Positions 50,685 to 58,963 of a stretch of DNA of 64,000 bases are shown here, in pieces. Numbering within the stretch: position 1 is the stretch's first letter; each line of letters opens with the position of its first letter. This stretch comes from an uncultured Muribaculaceae bacterium (GTDB lineage: Bacteria; Bacteroidota; Bacteroidia; Bacteroidales; Muribaculaceae): NCBI GenBank assembly GCA_905233915.1, contig CAJOFM010000003.1, positions 124,001 to 188,000 on the forward strand. Reading direction: 5' to 3'. Both the position numbers and the translations under genes were made by a program. Under the pieces are notes generated by a model. That model did not search any database, was not told the origin of the DNA, and saw nothing but the letters and a program-made list of their open reading frames with translations.

Positions 50685-52668
50685 ATGAGAAGACTGACTG
50701 ATTTTAATATCAACATTAATGGCTTTGGCGGCCCCAAATCGCTATGTGAGCAACATCGATGGCGACGTCAATGCCGATGGTGATGTGAACATCGCTGATA
50801 TCAATGTGTTGATTGATGCGATCATGTCAGGTCGTACCGATTCTCAGTGTGATGTCAATCATGACGGCGATATCACCGTTGCTGATATCAACTACCTGAT
50901 TGACCTCATCTTGAACGGTCCTGTTATTCCTACTGCCGAGACTGGTGTCTATCTGGGCATTATCGGCTACAACCAGACCTTGAACACCAAGGAACTCTCG
51001 TTACTTGACACAACAACCGTCGTTGGCTTTAACGATTTTGTGTCCTCGCTGACTACTCAGCAGGGACGTCTGTTGTACTACTCTGTGGATCAGGCTATCG
51101 ATGCACTGAAGACTGCCAGGAATCCTCGCAACCTCAAGAATGTGGCAATGGTGACTTTCACCAAGGGTGTTGACCAGGGTTCACTCATGATGACCGATAA
51201 GTATGACACCGAGGCCGAATATGCCAATGCCATTACCGCTCGTCTTGACAATGAGCGCATCTACGGTCAGCCCATCAAGTCTTACACCATTGGACTGATG
51301 AATGACAACATCAAGGACGCCAACCAGTTCCGTAGCAACTTGTATGCGTTAGCCAGCGATTCGACCAAGGCATTTGAGATCACTGACATGGCCGAGGTGA
51401 CTCCATACTTTGAATCGATTGCCGAAGAGTTGGTGGGTCGCAATATGTCCGAGACGCTGACGCTCATCTTCCCGGGTGTGGGCACTGGTACACGCATCCG
51501 CTTCACGCTCGATGATGTTGACAGTGAGACGGTCAACGATTCACAGATTTACATCGAGGGCACTTTCTCGCTCAAGTCCCGTAGCCTGACCGACATCGTC
51601 TACAACGGCATGGTTTGCAATGCTGGTGACAGTGTCGCTGCAACGAGCACCGATGGCATGTTTGTGAATATGGTATTTGATGGTATCCAGCTCGATAACG
51701 AGGAAACTATCGATAAGAATAAGATTCAGGAATGGTACTGGATCGATGACCAGAGTGCATGGGAGGCCAGCACCGAGTTCTCGGCTTCACGCCTTCCCGA
51801 TGTGGATAGTGTCTATTCAAGCACCCTCGTGATGCTCCTGCTTGACTGCAGCTCGGTGATGGATGAGAACTTCGATGAGATGCAGGCTGCCGTGGGCACC
51901 TTTATGGACCGTTTGCAGAACATCCCCGAACCCGAGCCCATTCCCGATCCCGGACTCATTACTGTCAATGGCGTGACGTTCCAGATGGTAGCCATTGAGG
52001 GTGGCACTTTCAAGATGGGTGTTGACACCGCCATGGTAGAAATGGGATATGCCAACAACGACGAGCTTCCCGCCCACGAGGTGACTCTTGAGCCTTATTT
52101 CATCGGTCAGACCGAGGTGACCCAGGAGTTGTGGGAGGCTGTGATGGAAGGTACCAACCCGAGCGCCTTTACAGGTAATCCCATGCGTCCTGTTGAGCAG
52201 GTGACCTGGGAAGATTGCCAGATCTTCATTGAGCGCCTGAATGAGCTCACCGGAAAGACCTTCCGCTTGCCTACCGAGGCTGAATGGGAATTTGCCGCTC
52301 GTGGCGGTAACGAGAGCGCCGGCTATCTGTATGCTGGTAGTGACTTTATCGACGAGGTAGCATGGTACTATGACAACAGCTATGCTATGGGTATCGGTAA
52401 TGACGATTATGGCACTCATGCAGTTGCCACCAAGAGCCCCAACGAATTGGGCCTGTATGACATGAGTGGTAATGTATATGAGTGGTGCAGCGACTGGTAT
52501 AAACCTTACGATAGTGAGGATACCTATGATCCCTCTCACAGCATTAACCGTCGTGTCATCCGTGGTGGCTGCTGGTTTGATGCACCGACCGATTGCCGCT
52601 CGACTTGCCGCGAGTATCAGCTTGCAGGCATGCGCACCTATTCCATTGGATTCCGCATTGCGATGTAA
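50685..52668 (+). pseudogene. Dockerin-VWA-like-SUMF1 protein with frameshifted signal peptide
   Basis: The intact downstream frame (50719-52668, 649 residues) has a dockerin pair (about 13-75; DVNADGDVNIADINVLIDAI, DVNHDGDITVADINYL), a von Willebrand A-like region (LGIIGYNQTL; VMLLLDCSSVMDEN) and a C-terminal SUMF1/FGE domain from about 415 (FKMGVDTA, RLPTEAEWEFAARG, GLYDMSGNVYEWCSDW, DCRSTCRE). As read, it begins MALAAPNR and has no complete signal peptide. The ATG at 50685 gives MRRL, then loses frame at a tandem CTGA CTGA (50694-50701). Removing one CTGA joins them as MRRLILISTLMALAAP, a good signal peptide. This is a disrupted or phase-variable gene, or an assembly error. Translation from 50719 would give a cytosolic product. 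Confidence 0.8.
50694..50701 (+). repeat. CTGA tandem duplication in signal-peptide codons
   Basis: Two copies of CTGA (within GACTGACTGA at 50692-50701) shift the frame of the first four codons relative to the rest of the gene. One copy restores a continuous reading frame from the ATG at 50685. Confidence 0.8.
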
Positions 52669-52695
52669 ATAATAAATAATCTTTTTTAAACTAAA

Positions 52696-52736
52696 GCACC
52701 CGATGGCAGTTATCACCATGTCATCGGGTGCCTTTT
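52696..52736 (+). terminator. Terminator after the dockerin-VWA-SUMF1 gene
   Basis: A 10-bp GC-rich stem (52696-52705 with 52722-52731), a 16-base loop and a following TTTT (52733-52736). It lies 28 bases after the stop at 52668 and before the PrsW-type gene. Confidence 0.8.
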
Positions 52737-52752
52737 AAAAAACGATACCACT

Positions 52753-53508
52753 ATGCTACTTGTTATCATCACGGCACTGATACCGGCTGCTCTTCTCGGC
52801 TGGTGGATTTATAAAAAGGATTCAGACCGGCCCGAACCGCCGCAAATGCTGTTTAAAGCCTTTCTCTATGGCGTCGGTTCAACGTTCGTCACATTGGTCA
52901 TTACTCAGCTGCTGGCCATCGTGGGCTTATTCACTTATGATTTGGGCTCGTTCTCCGGTGCGGTTTCCACAGCACTGTTTGCAGCCGCCTTGCCCGAGGA
53001 AATGAGCAAACTATTGATGTTATGGCTCTTCTTGCGCAAGAATCCCTACTATGACGAGTATTTTGACGGTATTGTCTATGCCGCTTGTGTGGGACTTGGC
53101 TTTGCCGGTACCGAGAATGTCCTGTATCTGTTGCAGAGCGAGGATTGGTTGGGAACAGGCATCATGCGTGGCATCACGGCTGTTCCGGCCCATTTCGCCA
53201 TAGCCTGTGCCATGGGATATTTCTATAGCAAGCGCCACTTTGGTGACCGCTCGAGACTCACGACTGCCTGTGTGCTGGCGGTGCCGGTGCTCATTCATTG
53301 GGTATATGATGCGTTGGCTTTCAGCGAGGGCATCTTCCCCGCTATGTCGGTGGTCATCAACATTCTGTTTGTGCTGCTCATCTACCGCGTCTACAAGAAC
53401 ACCATGAAACGCATTGACGAGCTCAGACAACGCGATCAGGCGCGAATGACCCCGCCGCCCCTTCCTGGCAACGGCCCGTCTATTCCACCGCCCTTCTCTC
53501 AGCAATAG
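52753..53508 (+). CDS. PrsW-family intramembrane metalloprotease
   Basis: A 251-residue membrane protein with about seven to eight helices. Conserved catalytic elements are the paired glutamates in PEEMSKLLMLW, VGLGFAGTENVLYL, and histidines in PAHFAIACAMGYF and VPVLIHWVYDAL, as in PrsW and related CPBP-like proteases. Members cut membrane-bound regulators such as anti-sigma factors; the target here is unknown. The C-terminus is a proline-rich cytoplasmic tail (TPPPLPGNGPSIPPPF). It follows a terminator, so it needs its own promoter. Confidence 0.87.
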   Translation: MLLVIITALIPAALLGWWIYKKDSDRPEPPQMLFKAFLYGVGSTFVTLVITQLLAIVGLFTYDLGSFSGAVSTALFAAALPEEMSKLLMLWLFLRKNPYYDEYFDGIVYAACVGLGFAGTENVLYLLQSEDWLGTGIMRGITAVPAHFAIACAMGYFYSKRHFGDRSRLTTACVLAVPVLIHWVYDALAFSEGIFPAMSVVINILFVLLIYRVYKNTMKRIDELRQRDQARMTPPPLPGNGPSIPPPFSQQ

Positions 53509-53518
53509 AGATGACTAT

Positions 53519-53561
53519 AAACAAATCAGGCGACTTCAAATCGAAGTCGCCTGATTTGTTT
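53519..53561. terminator. Bidirectional terminator between prsW-like and adhesin genes
   Basis: A 19-bp stem (53519-53537 with 53543-53561) with a 5-base loop and a T-run on the plus side. It serves the convergent PrsW gene (stop 53508) and the minus-strand secreted protein gene (end 53598). Its core resembles the hairpin at 54769-54797, in keeping with duplication of the region. Confidence 0.87.
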
Positions 53562-53597
53562 TCTAAAAGCGTATTGCTATTAGTTTGAGCAGATTGC

Positions 53598-54621
53598 TTA
53601 CTTCACAACCTTAACAGCGCTCTGGGTGCCATCGGTGAAGGTGGTCACCATGATGGTCAGACCATTGGCCTGCTGCATCTCCTGACCAGCCAGGTTGAAG
53701 TAACGCACGTTGGCAACGGTCTTGCCAGCGAAGAGCTCCTCAACGTCAACCATCTTGGATACGGTGGATGTGGTCGCTCTCGGTCTTGCCCTCGGCCACA
53801 GCATAAGCCTCGATCATGTAGGTGCCCTCATCGTCGAAGTTCAACTCACCAGTGTACTCCATCCACTCGCCAAATACATACTCACCGTCAACCAGAATGC
53901 CAACACGGTAATAGATGGTGCTGGGCTCGGTCGGGATCAGGTTTACAGTGTAGGCGTTGTAGTACAGGTTGCCGTCGTTGTAAACGTAGTTCTCCTTAGC
54001 GCTGCTGGGAGCATCGGTCTTCTCGGTGGGTTCAACGGGAGTAACCTCACCGGGCTCATAGGTGAAGCTGCACTTGGGCAGGAACTGATGCAGGGCATCA
54101 CTCGGGGTGCCATAGGACATGTAGTGTGACATAGAGGCATTGTACTCGGTGTTCACGCCGAGGAAGTAGGTGGAGGTATAGTTGTAATCACCTTCGATGC
54201 TTACGTTAACCTCCACCATGAGGTTGCCACCAGTGTACTCATAGGGCTGATACAGGTCAAAAACCAACTCAGTGCGGCCATACATAACATCCATTGCGGC
54301 AACAACGGTTGCGCCAGTAACAGCGGTAGTCGTCTCAAAACCAATCTGATCAACGGTCTTGAAAGACAGTTCCAACTCGCAGTTCTCAAATTCGATAGTC
54401 TCCTCGGGATAGAACTTCACCTGAGTGATTTTGCCATTCTGCATCTCGGTGAGCATGTCGGCGGGATAGATCATCTGAGCCATAGTACCTTCTTGATCAA
54501 CATACCAACCATTAATGGGAACCAGGTAATTGATTGCGTCACCATCACAAACGGTGAGCACGTTGGCCTGAGCGGCCAATGCCATTGCGGCAACAGCAAA
54601 AAGCGTAAATAATTTCTTCAT
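53598..54621 (-). pseudogene. Secreted protein with frameshifted T9SS-type tail (paralogue of next gene)
   Basis: The main frame (53746-54621, 291 residues) encodes a signal peptide (MKKLFTLFAVAAMALAAQA), a beta-sandwich region (about 25-190) and the module YVYNDGNLYYNAYTVNLI, YTGELNFDDEGTYMIEAYA. It then ends in unrelated residues after AEGKTESDHI. The expected continuation lies in another frame (53598-53804): VSKMVDVEELFAGKTVANVR to QSAVKVVK, a tail resembling T9SS type A sorting domains. Against the paralogue at 54834-56639, 11 bases are missing at about 53766. The product would be exported to the periplasm but lack the signal for outer-membrane secretion. Confidence 0.85.
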
Positions 54622-54705
54622 AATAAAAAACTTAAGATTAATTAAACAATTATTGAAAAATTCAGTTACATCTCTAATGAAAATCCATTATAATTGTGAT
54701 ATCGG

Positions 54706-54736
54706 CAAAATTACTACTTTTTATGCAGGTTGCAAT
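54706..54736 (-). promoter_or_regulatory. Predicted promoter of the frameshifted secreted-protein gene
   Basis: On the minus strand TAATTTTG (54713 to 54706) is exact, with ATTG (54736 to 54733) 19 bases upstream. The start of transcription would be near 54699, about 78 bases before the ATG, so the damaged gene probably still has a working promoter. Confidence 0.55.
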
Positions 54737-54768
54737 CTTTTTTCAAAATAAAAAGCCAATACAAATAA

Positions 54769-54797
54769 TCAGGCGACCTCAAAGCGAGGTCGCCTGA
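54769..54797 (-). terminator. Terminator after the 601-residue adhesin gene
   Basis: A 12-bp GC-rich stem (54769-54780 with 54786-54797) and 5-base loop, 37 bases past the stop at 54834 on the minus strand. Its sequence closely resembles the hairpin at 53519-53561, so gene and terminator were probably duplicated together. Confidence 0.8.
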
Positions 54798-54833
54798 CAT
54801 GTTTCTAATAGCTATAAGCTAAAGGCAGATAGC

Positions 54834-56639
54834 TTACTTCACAACCTTAACGGCGCTGGTGGTGCCATCGGTGAAGGTGGTCACCATGATGGTCACACCA
54901 TTAGCCTGCTGCATCTCCTGACCCATTAGGTTGAAGTAGCGTACGCCTGCAACGGTCTTGCCTGCGAAGAGTTCCTCAACGTCAACCATCTTGGATACGG
55001 TGAAGCCGTCCCAGATGTGATCGCTCTCGGTCTTGCCCTCGGCGATAGCATAAGCCTCGATCATGTAGGTACCCTCCTCGGTGAAGTTCAGCTCACCGGT
55101 GTACTCCATCCACTCGCCATATACATAGTCACCGTCAACCATGACACCAACACGGTAGTAAATGGTGCTGGGCTCGGTCTCGATCAGGTTTACAGTGTAG
55201 GCGTTGTAGTACAGGTTGCCGTCGTTGTAAACATAGTTCTCCTTGGTGCTGCTGGGAGCATCAGTCTTCTCGGTGGGCTCGATGGGACCAACCTCGGGAT
55301 TATAGGTGAACACGGTGCTTTCAGTCCAATTGCTGGTGCGCTCACCCTCACCAACAGCCTGTACCTGTACCTCATAGGTGGTGCCTGGAACGAGGTTCTC
55401 GAGAGCAAATTCGTTACCCTCGGTGCCTGCATAGATCCACTCGCCTGCTTCGTCACCAGGAATATCGAGAACGATGTCGTCAATTCTCAGTTTGTACTGA
55501 TCATAGCAGCCATAGTGACGGATAGCGAAGCGTCCAGTCTTACCGGCAAATTCACTCAAGTCGAAGGTGAACTGGGTCCAGCCATCAGGGATGAGGTTAT
55601 CGGCAATCAGTACATAATTGTCGATGCTCATGCCATCACCTTCTGCTACATAAACGGCAATTACATCATCCCATGATGCATATGCCCAGAATGACAATGT
55701 TCCACCTAAATCCACAACGGGCGAGAACAGCCAGTTGTCGGGGTATAAGCCACCAACGCCTGCGATCCAACTTACCGATTCAAAGTAATTCGAACCGCTG
55801 TGAGCATTATACTCATCCGATTCTGCGGTCCAGCTATAGCCGTCGTTATCGTTGTCGAGGGCCATCCAGCCTTCAAATTGTTCTGCGGTCTCAAGGTCCC
55901 AAACATATTGATGACCTACATTGGGATTATACTCCCTGTAACGCAGGTTGAAGAACGGATCGTGGTCGTTCTCCCAAGTTACGACACCGGTAGCAGGATC
56001 AACGGTCACGTTCTCGGGCATCACGGGTGCGTTGGGATCGATTAACTCGAGGTCAACACGGTCGTTGTTCGAACCCAGCGTTACGGTGAAGATGTAGGTG
56101 GCACCACTCATGAACTCATAGTTATCGGCGCGGCCAGGAGCTGTACCGTCGTTGGTGGAAATCCAAATCCTGTCACCGGGAGTGGGGTTGGTAATCACAT
56201 AGTCATAGACACCGGCGGGAATAAGGATGGTCACTGCATTGTTCATTACAATGTTATTAGTATTACATGAGCCATCGGCATTCTCGGGAATCTTGTACTC
56301 AAACTCAGCATAAACAGAAGCATCGGCATCACCACCCTGGGTCAGAGGACCTGTCTCGGGGAAGAGAACGCCATAGGCGGTGGCATCAGCATCCAGCAGC
56401 ATCTGGTAGCCAGAGCCGTCTTGCCATAAGTCGCCAGCAGCGAGCGTTACACTAGCATAGCCCTCAGGAATTTCATCGCGCAGGGCAACATTGATGTGTT
56501 GACGTTTGAAGGTCTTATGGGCAACAACCTTAGTCGTGCTACGGAAACCAGCCCTGTAAGCGGCTTCTTCTACCTTGCTTTGGGACATCATCGGCAGTGC
56601 CAAAACGCCCATCAACAGAATAAATAAAAATTTTTTCAT
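54834..56639 (-). CDS. Gingipain-adhesin-like secreted protein with T9SS-type tail
   Basis: A 601-residue surface or secreted protein. Signal peptide (1-20); a DUF2436-like domain (about 58-200: TLAAGDLWQDGSGYQMLLDAD, PAGVYDYVITNPTPGDRIWI, DNYEFMSGATYIFTV), as in the haemagglutinin/adhesin regions of Porphyromonas gingipains. A choice-of-anchor J / cleaved-adhesin domain follows (about 245-400: FEGWMALDNDNDGYSW, NYFESVSW, PDNWLFSPVVDLGG), then a fibronectin-like module (about 405-450). The repeat module shared with the neighbouring pseudogene comes next, then a C-terminal T9SS-type tail ending GTTSAVKVVK. No protease domain is present. Intact, unlike its downstream paralogue. Confidence 0.87.
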   Translation of the reverse strand: MKKFLFILLMGVLALPMMSQSKVEEAAYRAGFRSTTKVVAHKTFKRQHINVALRDEIPEGYASVTLAAGDLWQDGSGYQMLLDADATAYGVLFPETGPLTQGGDADASVYAEFEYKIPENADGSCNTNNIVMNNAVTILIPAGVYDYVITNPTPGDRIWISTNDGTAPGRADNYEFMSGATYIFTVTLGSNNDRVDLELIDPNAPVMPENVTVDPATGVVTWENDHDPFFNLRYREYNPNVGHQYVWDLETAEQFEGWMALDNDNDGYSWTAESDEYNAHSGSNYFESVSWIAGVGGLYPDNWLFSPVVDLGGTLSFWAYASWDDVIAVYVAEGDGMSIDNYVLIADNLIPDGWTQFTFDLSEFAGKTGRFAIRHYGCYDQYKLRIDDIVLDIPGDEAGEWIYAGTEGNEFALENLVPGTTYEVQVQAVGEGERTSNWTESTVFTYNPEVGPIEPTEKTDAPSSTKENYVYNDGNLYYNAYTVNLIETEPSTIYYRVGVMVDGDYVYGEWMEYTGELNFTEEGTYMIEAYAIAEGKTESDHIWDGFTVSKMVDVEELFAGKTVAGVRYFNLMGQEMQQANGVTIMVTTFTDGTTSAVKVVK

Positions 56640-56694
56640 AAGCGATTCAATTAAAAAAATTAATAAATTAAAGAATAAAATCGGGTTTAGATTG

Positions 56695-56726
56695 CAAAGT
56701 TACAAATTATGAATAAGAAAAACAAA
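56695..56726 (-). promoter_or_regulatory. Predicted promoter of the adhesin gene
   Basis: On the minus strand TAACTTTG (56702 to 56695) and TTTG (56726 to 56723) match the Bacteroidetes consensus exactly with a 20-base spacer. Transcription would begin near 56688, about 49 bases before the ATG at 56639. Confidence 0.7.
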
Positions 56727-56744
56727 GAAATGCTCAAAAAATAA

Positions 56745-56781
56745 AAAAACATGATACTCCGCCACGGAATATCATGTTTTT
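56745..56781 (-). terminator. Terminator after the S41 protease gene
   Basis: A 12-bp outer stem (56745-56756 with 56770-56781) plus a 3-bp inner GC stem, followed on the minus strand by a T-rich run. It begins 23 bases past the stop at 56804 and separates the protease gene from the adhesin promoter. Confidence 0.75.
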
Positions 56782-56803
56782 CGGCAGTGATGATTAATTC
56801 TCT

Positions 56804-58435
56804 TTAATGCTTCTTGACTAGACGCTCATATTCGGGATTGCCCTCGAGCAAGAGGCGATTGTAGCGGTCACGGTCATTAAGTACGTTATAGGCGGCTTGC
56901 ACGTCAGGATTGCGGTGGTTGATAATGACGCTGTAAGCTCCGGGGTCGCTATAGACGTCACGCGCAATCAAGCCTTTGATGATGGCCTTGAGCATGTTCT
57001 CGCTGGTGCGGTATTTCTCCTCATCATATTTCACACTGTCTTTTTCGCCCATGGCGATGAAATCGCGCATCATCCCGTCGGTGACAACAAAGCCATTGTC
57101 AAACTCCTTGACGGTAGGGAACTGCTTGCTGATGGTCTTGCGGTTCTTGTCCACATATCCGATGACATACTGGTTAGTAATGCCCTTGGCGGTCAGGTCG
57201 CGGTAATAGGTGGAATATTCGCTGGTGTCAACAGGCACAAACACGTCAGGCATAACCCCGCCGCCTCCGTATATGGTGCGATGGTTGATGAGTGTAGTGT
57301 ATCGCAGTGAGTCGTTGAACTGGATGCTGTCAAGACTATAGTATTCACCCTCATTGTAGCGGTCATACAGTTCCTTCTCATAAGACTTTTTGTCACCGCG
57401 CTTGTAAGGTTTCTGGATGCAACGGCCGCTGGGTGTATAGTAACGGGCTACGGTCAGGCGCATCATTGAGCCGTCTTCAAATTTGAAGGGTCTTTGCACC
57501 AATCCTTTGCCAAAGGTGCGGCGACCGACAACCACGGCGCGGTCCCAGTCTTGCATGGCTCCTGCAAAAATCTCTGCAGCCGATGCCGAGTACTGGTTCA
57601 CGATGACTACCATGGGTAAATCCTTATAATCGCCCCAACCGTTGGCTGTAGCGTCGTTGCGGGGAGCATTGTCGCCCTCGGTATAGACCATGAGCTGGCC
57701 GCGCTCCAGGAACTCGTTGCACATGTCGATAGCGGCATTCAGGTAGCCGCCGCCATTGTCGCCCAAGTCCATGATGAGCTGGGTCATGCCCTGCTTCTTG
57801 AGGCTCTTGAGGGCGTCCATCATCTCCTCGTGGGTCTTGGCGCCAAAGCGAGAGATGCGCAGGTAGGCAGTCTTGTCATCAAGCATGTACTGGGCATCAA
57901 TGCTGTGCAGGGGGATGTTGTCGCGCGTGATGCGGAATGTGATAGGTTCCTTCACTCCAGGACGCAATACCTTGACGGTCACTTGTGTGCCCTTTTTGCC
58001 GCGCAGCCGTTTTTGGATGTCGATGTTCTTCATCTTCACACCGGCGATAACAGTGTCATTGACCGTGATGATGCGGTCTCCTGCTAGGATACCCACGCGC
58101 TCACTGGGACCGCCGGGAACGGTCTGAATTACATAGAGTGTGTCCTGATTCAGGTTGAACTGAATGCCCACGCCACTGAATTCACCCTGCAGGGGCTCTT
58201 CCAGTTCCTTGGTTTCCTTGGCATCGGTGTACGATGAATGGGGGTCCAGGCTTTCAAGCATTCCCCTGATGGCATCTTCAATCAGTTTGTCCTCGTTGAC
58301 CGAGTCCACATACAGTGTCGAGATGGCATACTCGGCATTCAACAGCTTCTGCAACGCTTGGGGCATGGTCCGCTGGGCCATACAGGTCAAGGAGAAAGCC
58401 AGGCACATAGTGATGGCCAGTGATATTTTTTTCAT
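56804..58435 (-). CDS. S41-family C-terminal processing protease
   Basis: A 543-residue periplasmic serine protease. Signal peptide (1-20), an N-terminal helical part (DPHSSYTD), a PDZ domain (about 85-170: GEFSGVGIQFNL, GPSERVGILAGDRI) and the S41 catalytic domain, with the nucleophile serine in NQYSASAAEIFAG (283-287) and the catalytic lysine Lys310 in RRTFGKGLVQ. It trims C-termini of envelope proteins. It lies 27 bases after coaD on the same strand, so probably shares its transcript with parE and coaD. Confidence 0.93.
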   Translation of the reverse strand: MKKISLAITMCLAFSLTCMAQRTMPQALQKLLNAEYAISTLYVDSVNEDKLIEDAIRGMLESLDPHSSYTDAKETKELEEPLQGEFSGVGIQFNLNQDTLYVIQTVPGGPSERVGILAGDRIITVNDTVIAGVKMKNIDIQKRLRGKKGTQVTVKVLRPGVKEPITFRITRDNIPLHSIDAQYMLDDKTAYLRISRFGAKTHEEMMDALKSLKKQGMTQLIMDLGDNGGGYLNAAIDMCNEFLERGQLMVYTEGDNAPRNDATANGWGDYKDLPMVVIVNQYSASAAEIFAGAMQDWDRAVVVGRRTFGKGLVQRPFKFEDGSMMRLTVARYYTPSGRCIQKPYKRGDKKSYEKELYDRYNEGEYYSLDSIQFNDSLRYTTLINHRTIYGGGGVMPDVFVPVDTSEYSTYYRDLTAKGITNQYVIGYVDKNRKTISKQFPTVKEFDNGFVVTDGMMRDFIAMGEKDSVKYDEEKYRTSENMLKAIIKGLIARDVYSDPGAYSVIINHRNPDVQAAYNVLNDRDRYNRLLLEGNPEYERLVKKH

Positions 58436-58462
58436 CTTGGTTTTGTTTTTTTGTTCTGTGAT

Positions 58463-58963
58463 TTAGTGGGGGAGTTGTGTCACGTCGGCATCGACCGGTA
58501 GATATGCCTTTACGTCCTGGCCGTAATTGTAGAGCTCGCGCACGATGCTGCTGCTGATGTGGCTGTACTCGGGCAGAGTGTAGAGCAGAATAGTCTCGAT
58601 GCCAGTCAGGTCACGGTTCACCTCGGCCAGGTGCTTCTCGTTCTCGAAGTCTTGAATCAGGCGTACGCCGCGAACGATGAATTGTGCCCCTATCTCGCGG
58701 GCAATGTCAACTGTCAAGCCGGTATAGGTGATGACCTCGACGCGCGGTTCATCCTTAAATACGCTCTCAATCCATGCCTTGCGTTGCTCCATAGTCATGA
58801 AAGACCGCTTGTCGGCATTCACGCCGATGGCGATGACAAATCTGTCAAACAGTGGCAACGCCCTGCGCACAATAGACTCATGGCCACGGGTGAAAGGGTC
58901 AAACGACCCGGGGAAAAGCGCTATTCGCTTCCCTTCTTTCTCAATGCACTGTGATGTCTTCAT
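58463..58963 (-). CDS. coaD: Pantetheine-phosphate adenylyltransferase
   Basis: Adenylates 4'-phosphopantetheine to dephospho-CoA. The 166-residue protein has the nucleotidyl-transferase motif [11 protein letters not shown] (TxGH), the RKAWIES segment, [13 protein letters not shown] and the C-terminal [10 protein letters not shown]. Its start lies 23 bases inside the 3' end of the topoisomerase gene, so translation may be coupled. The cofactor it leads to also arms the four ACPs of the glycan cluster, but this is a housekeeping gene. Confidence 0.95.
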   Translation of the reverse strand: MKTSQCIEKEGKRIALFPGSFDPFTRGHESIVRRALPLFDRFVIAIGVNADKRSFMTMEQRKAWIESVFKDEPRVEVITYTGLTVDIAREIGAQFIVRGVRLIQDFENEKHLAEVNRDLTGIETILLYTLPEYSHISSSIVRELYNYGQDVKAYLPVDADVTQLPH

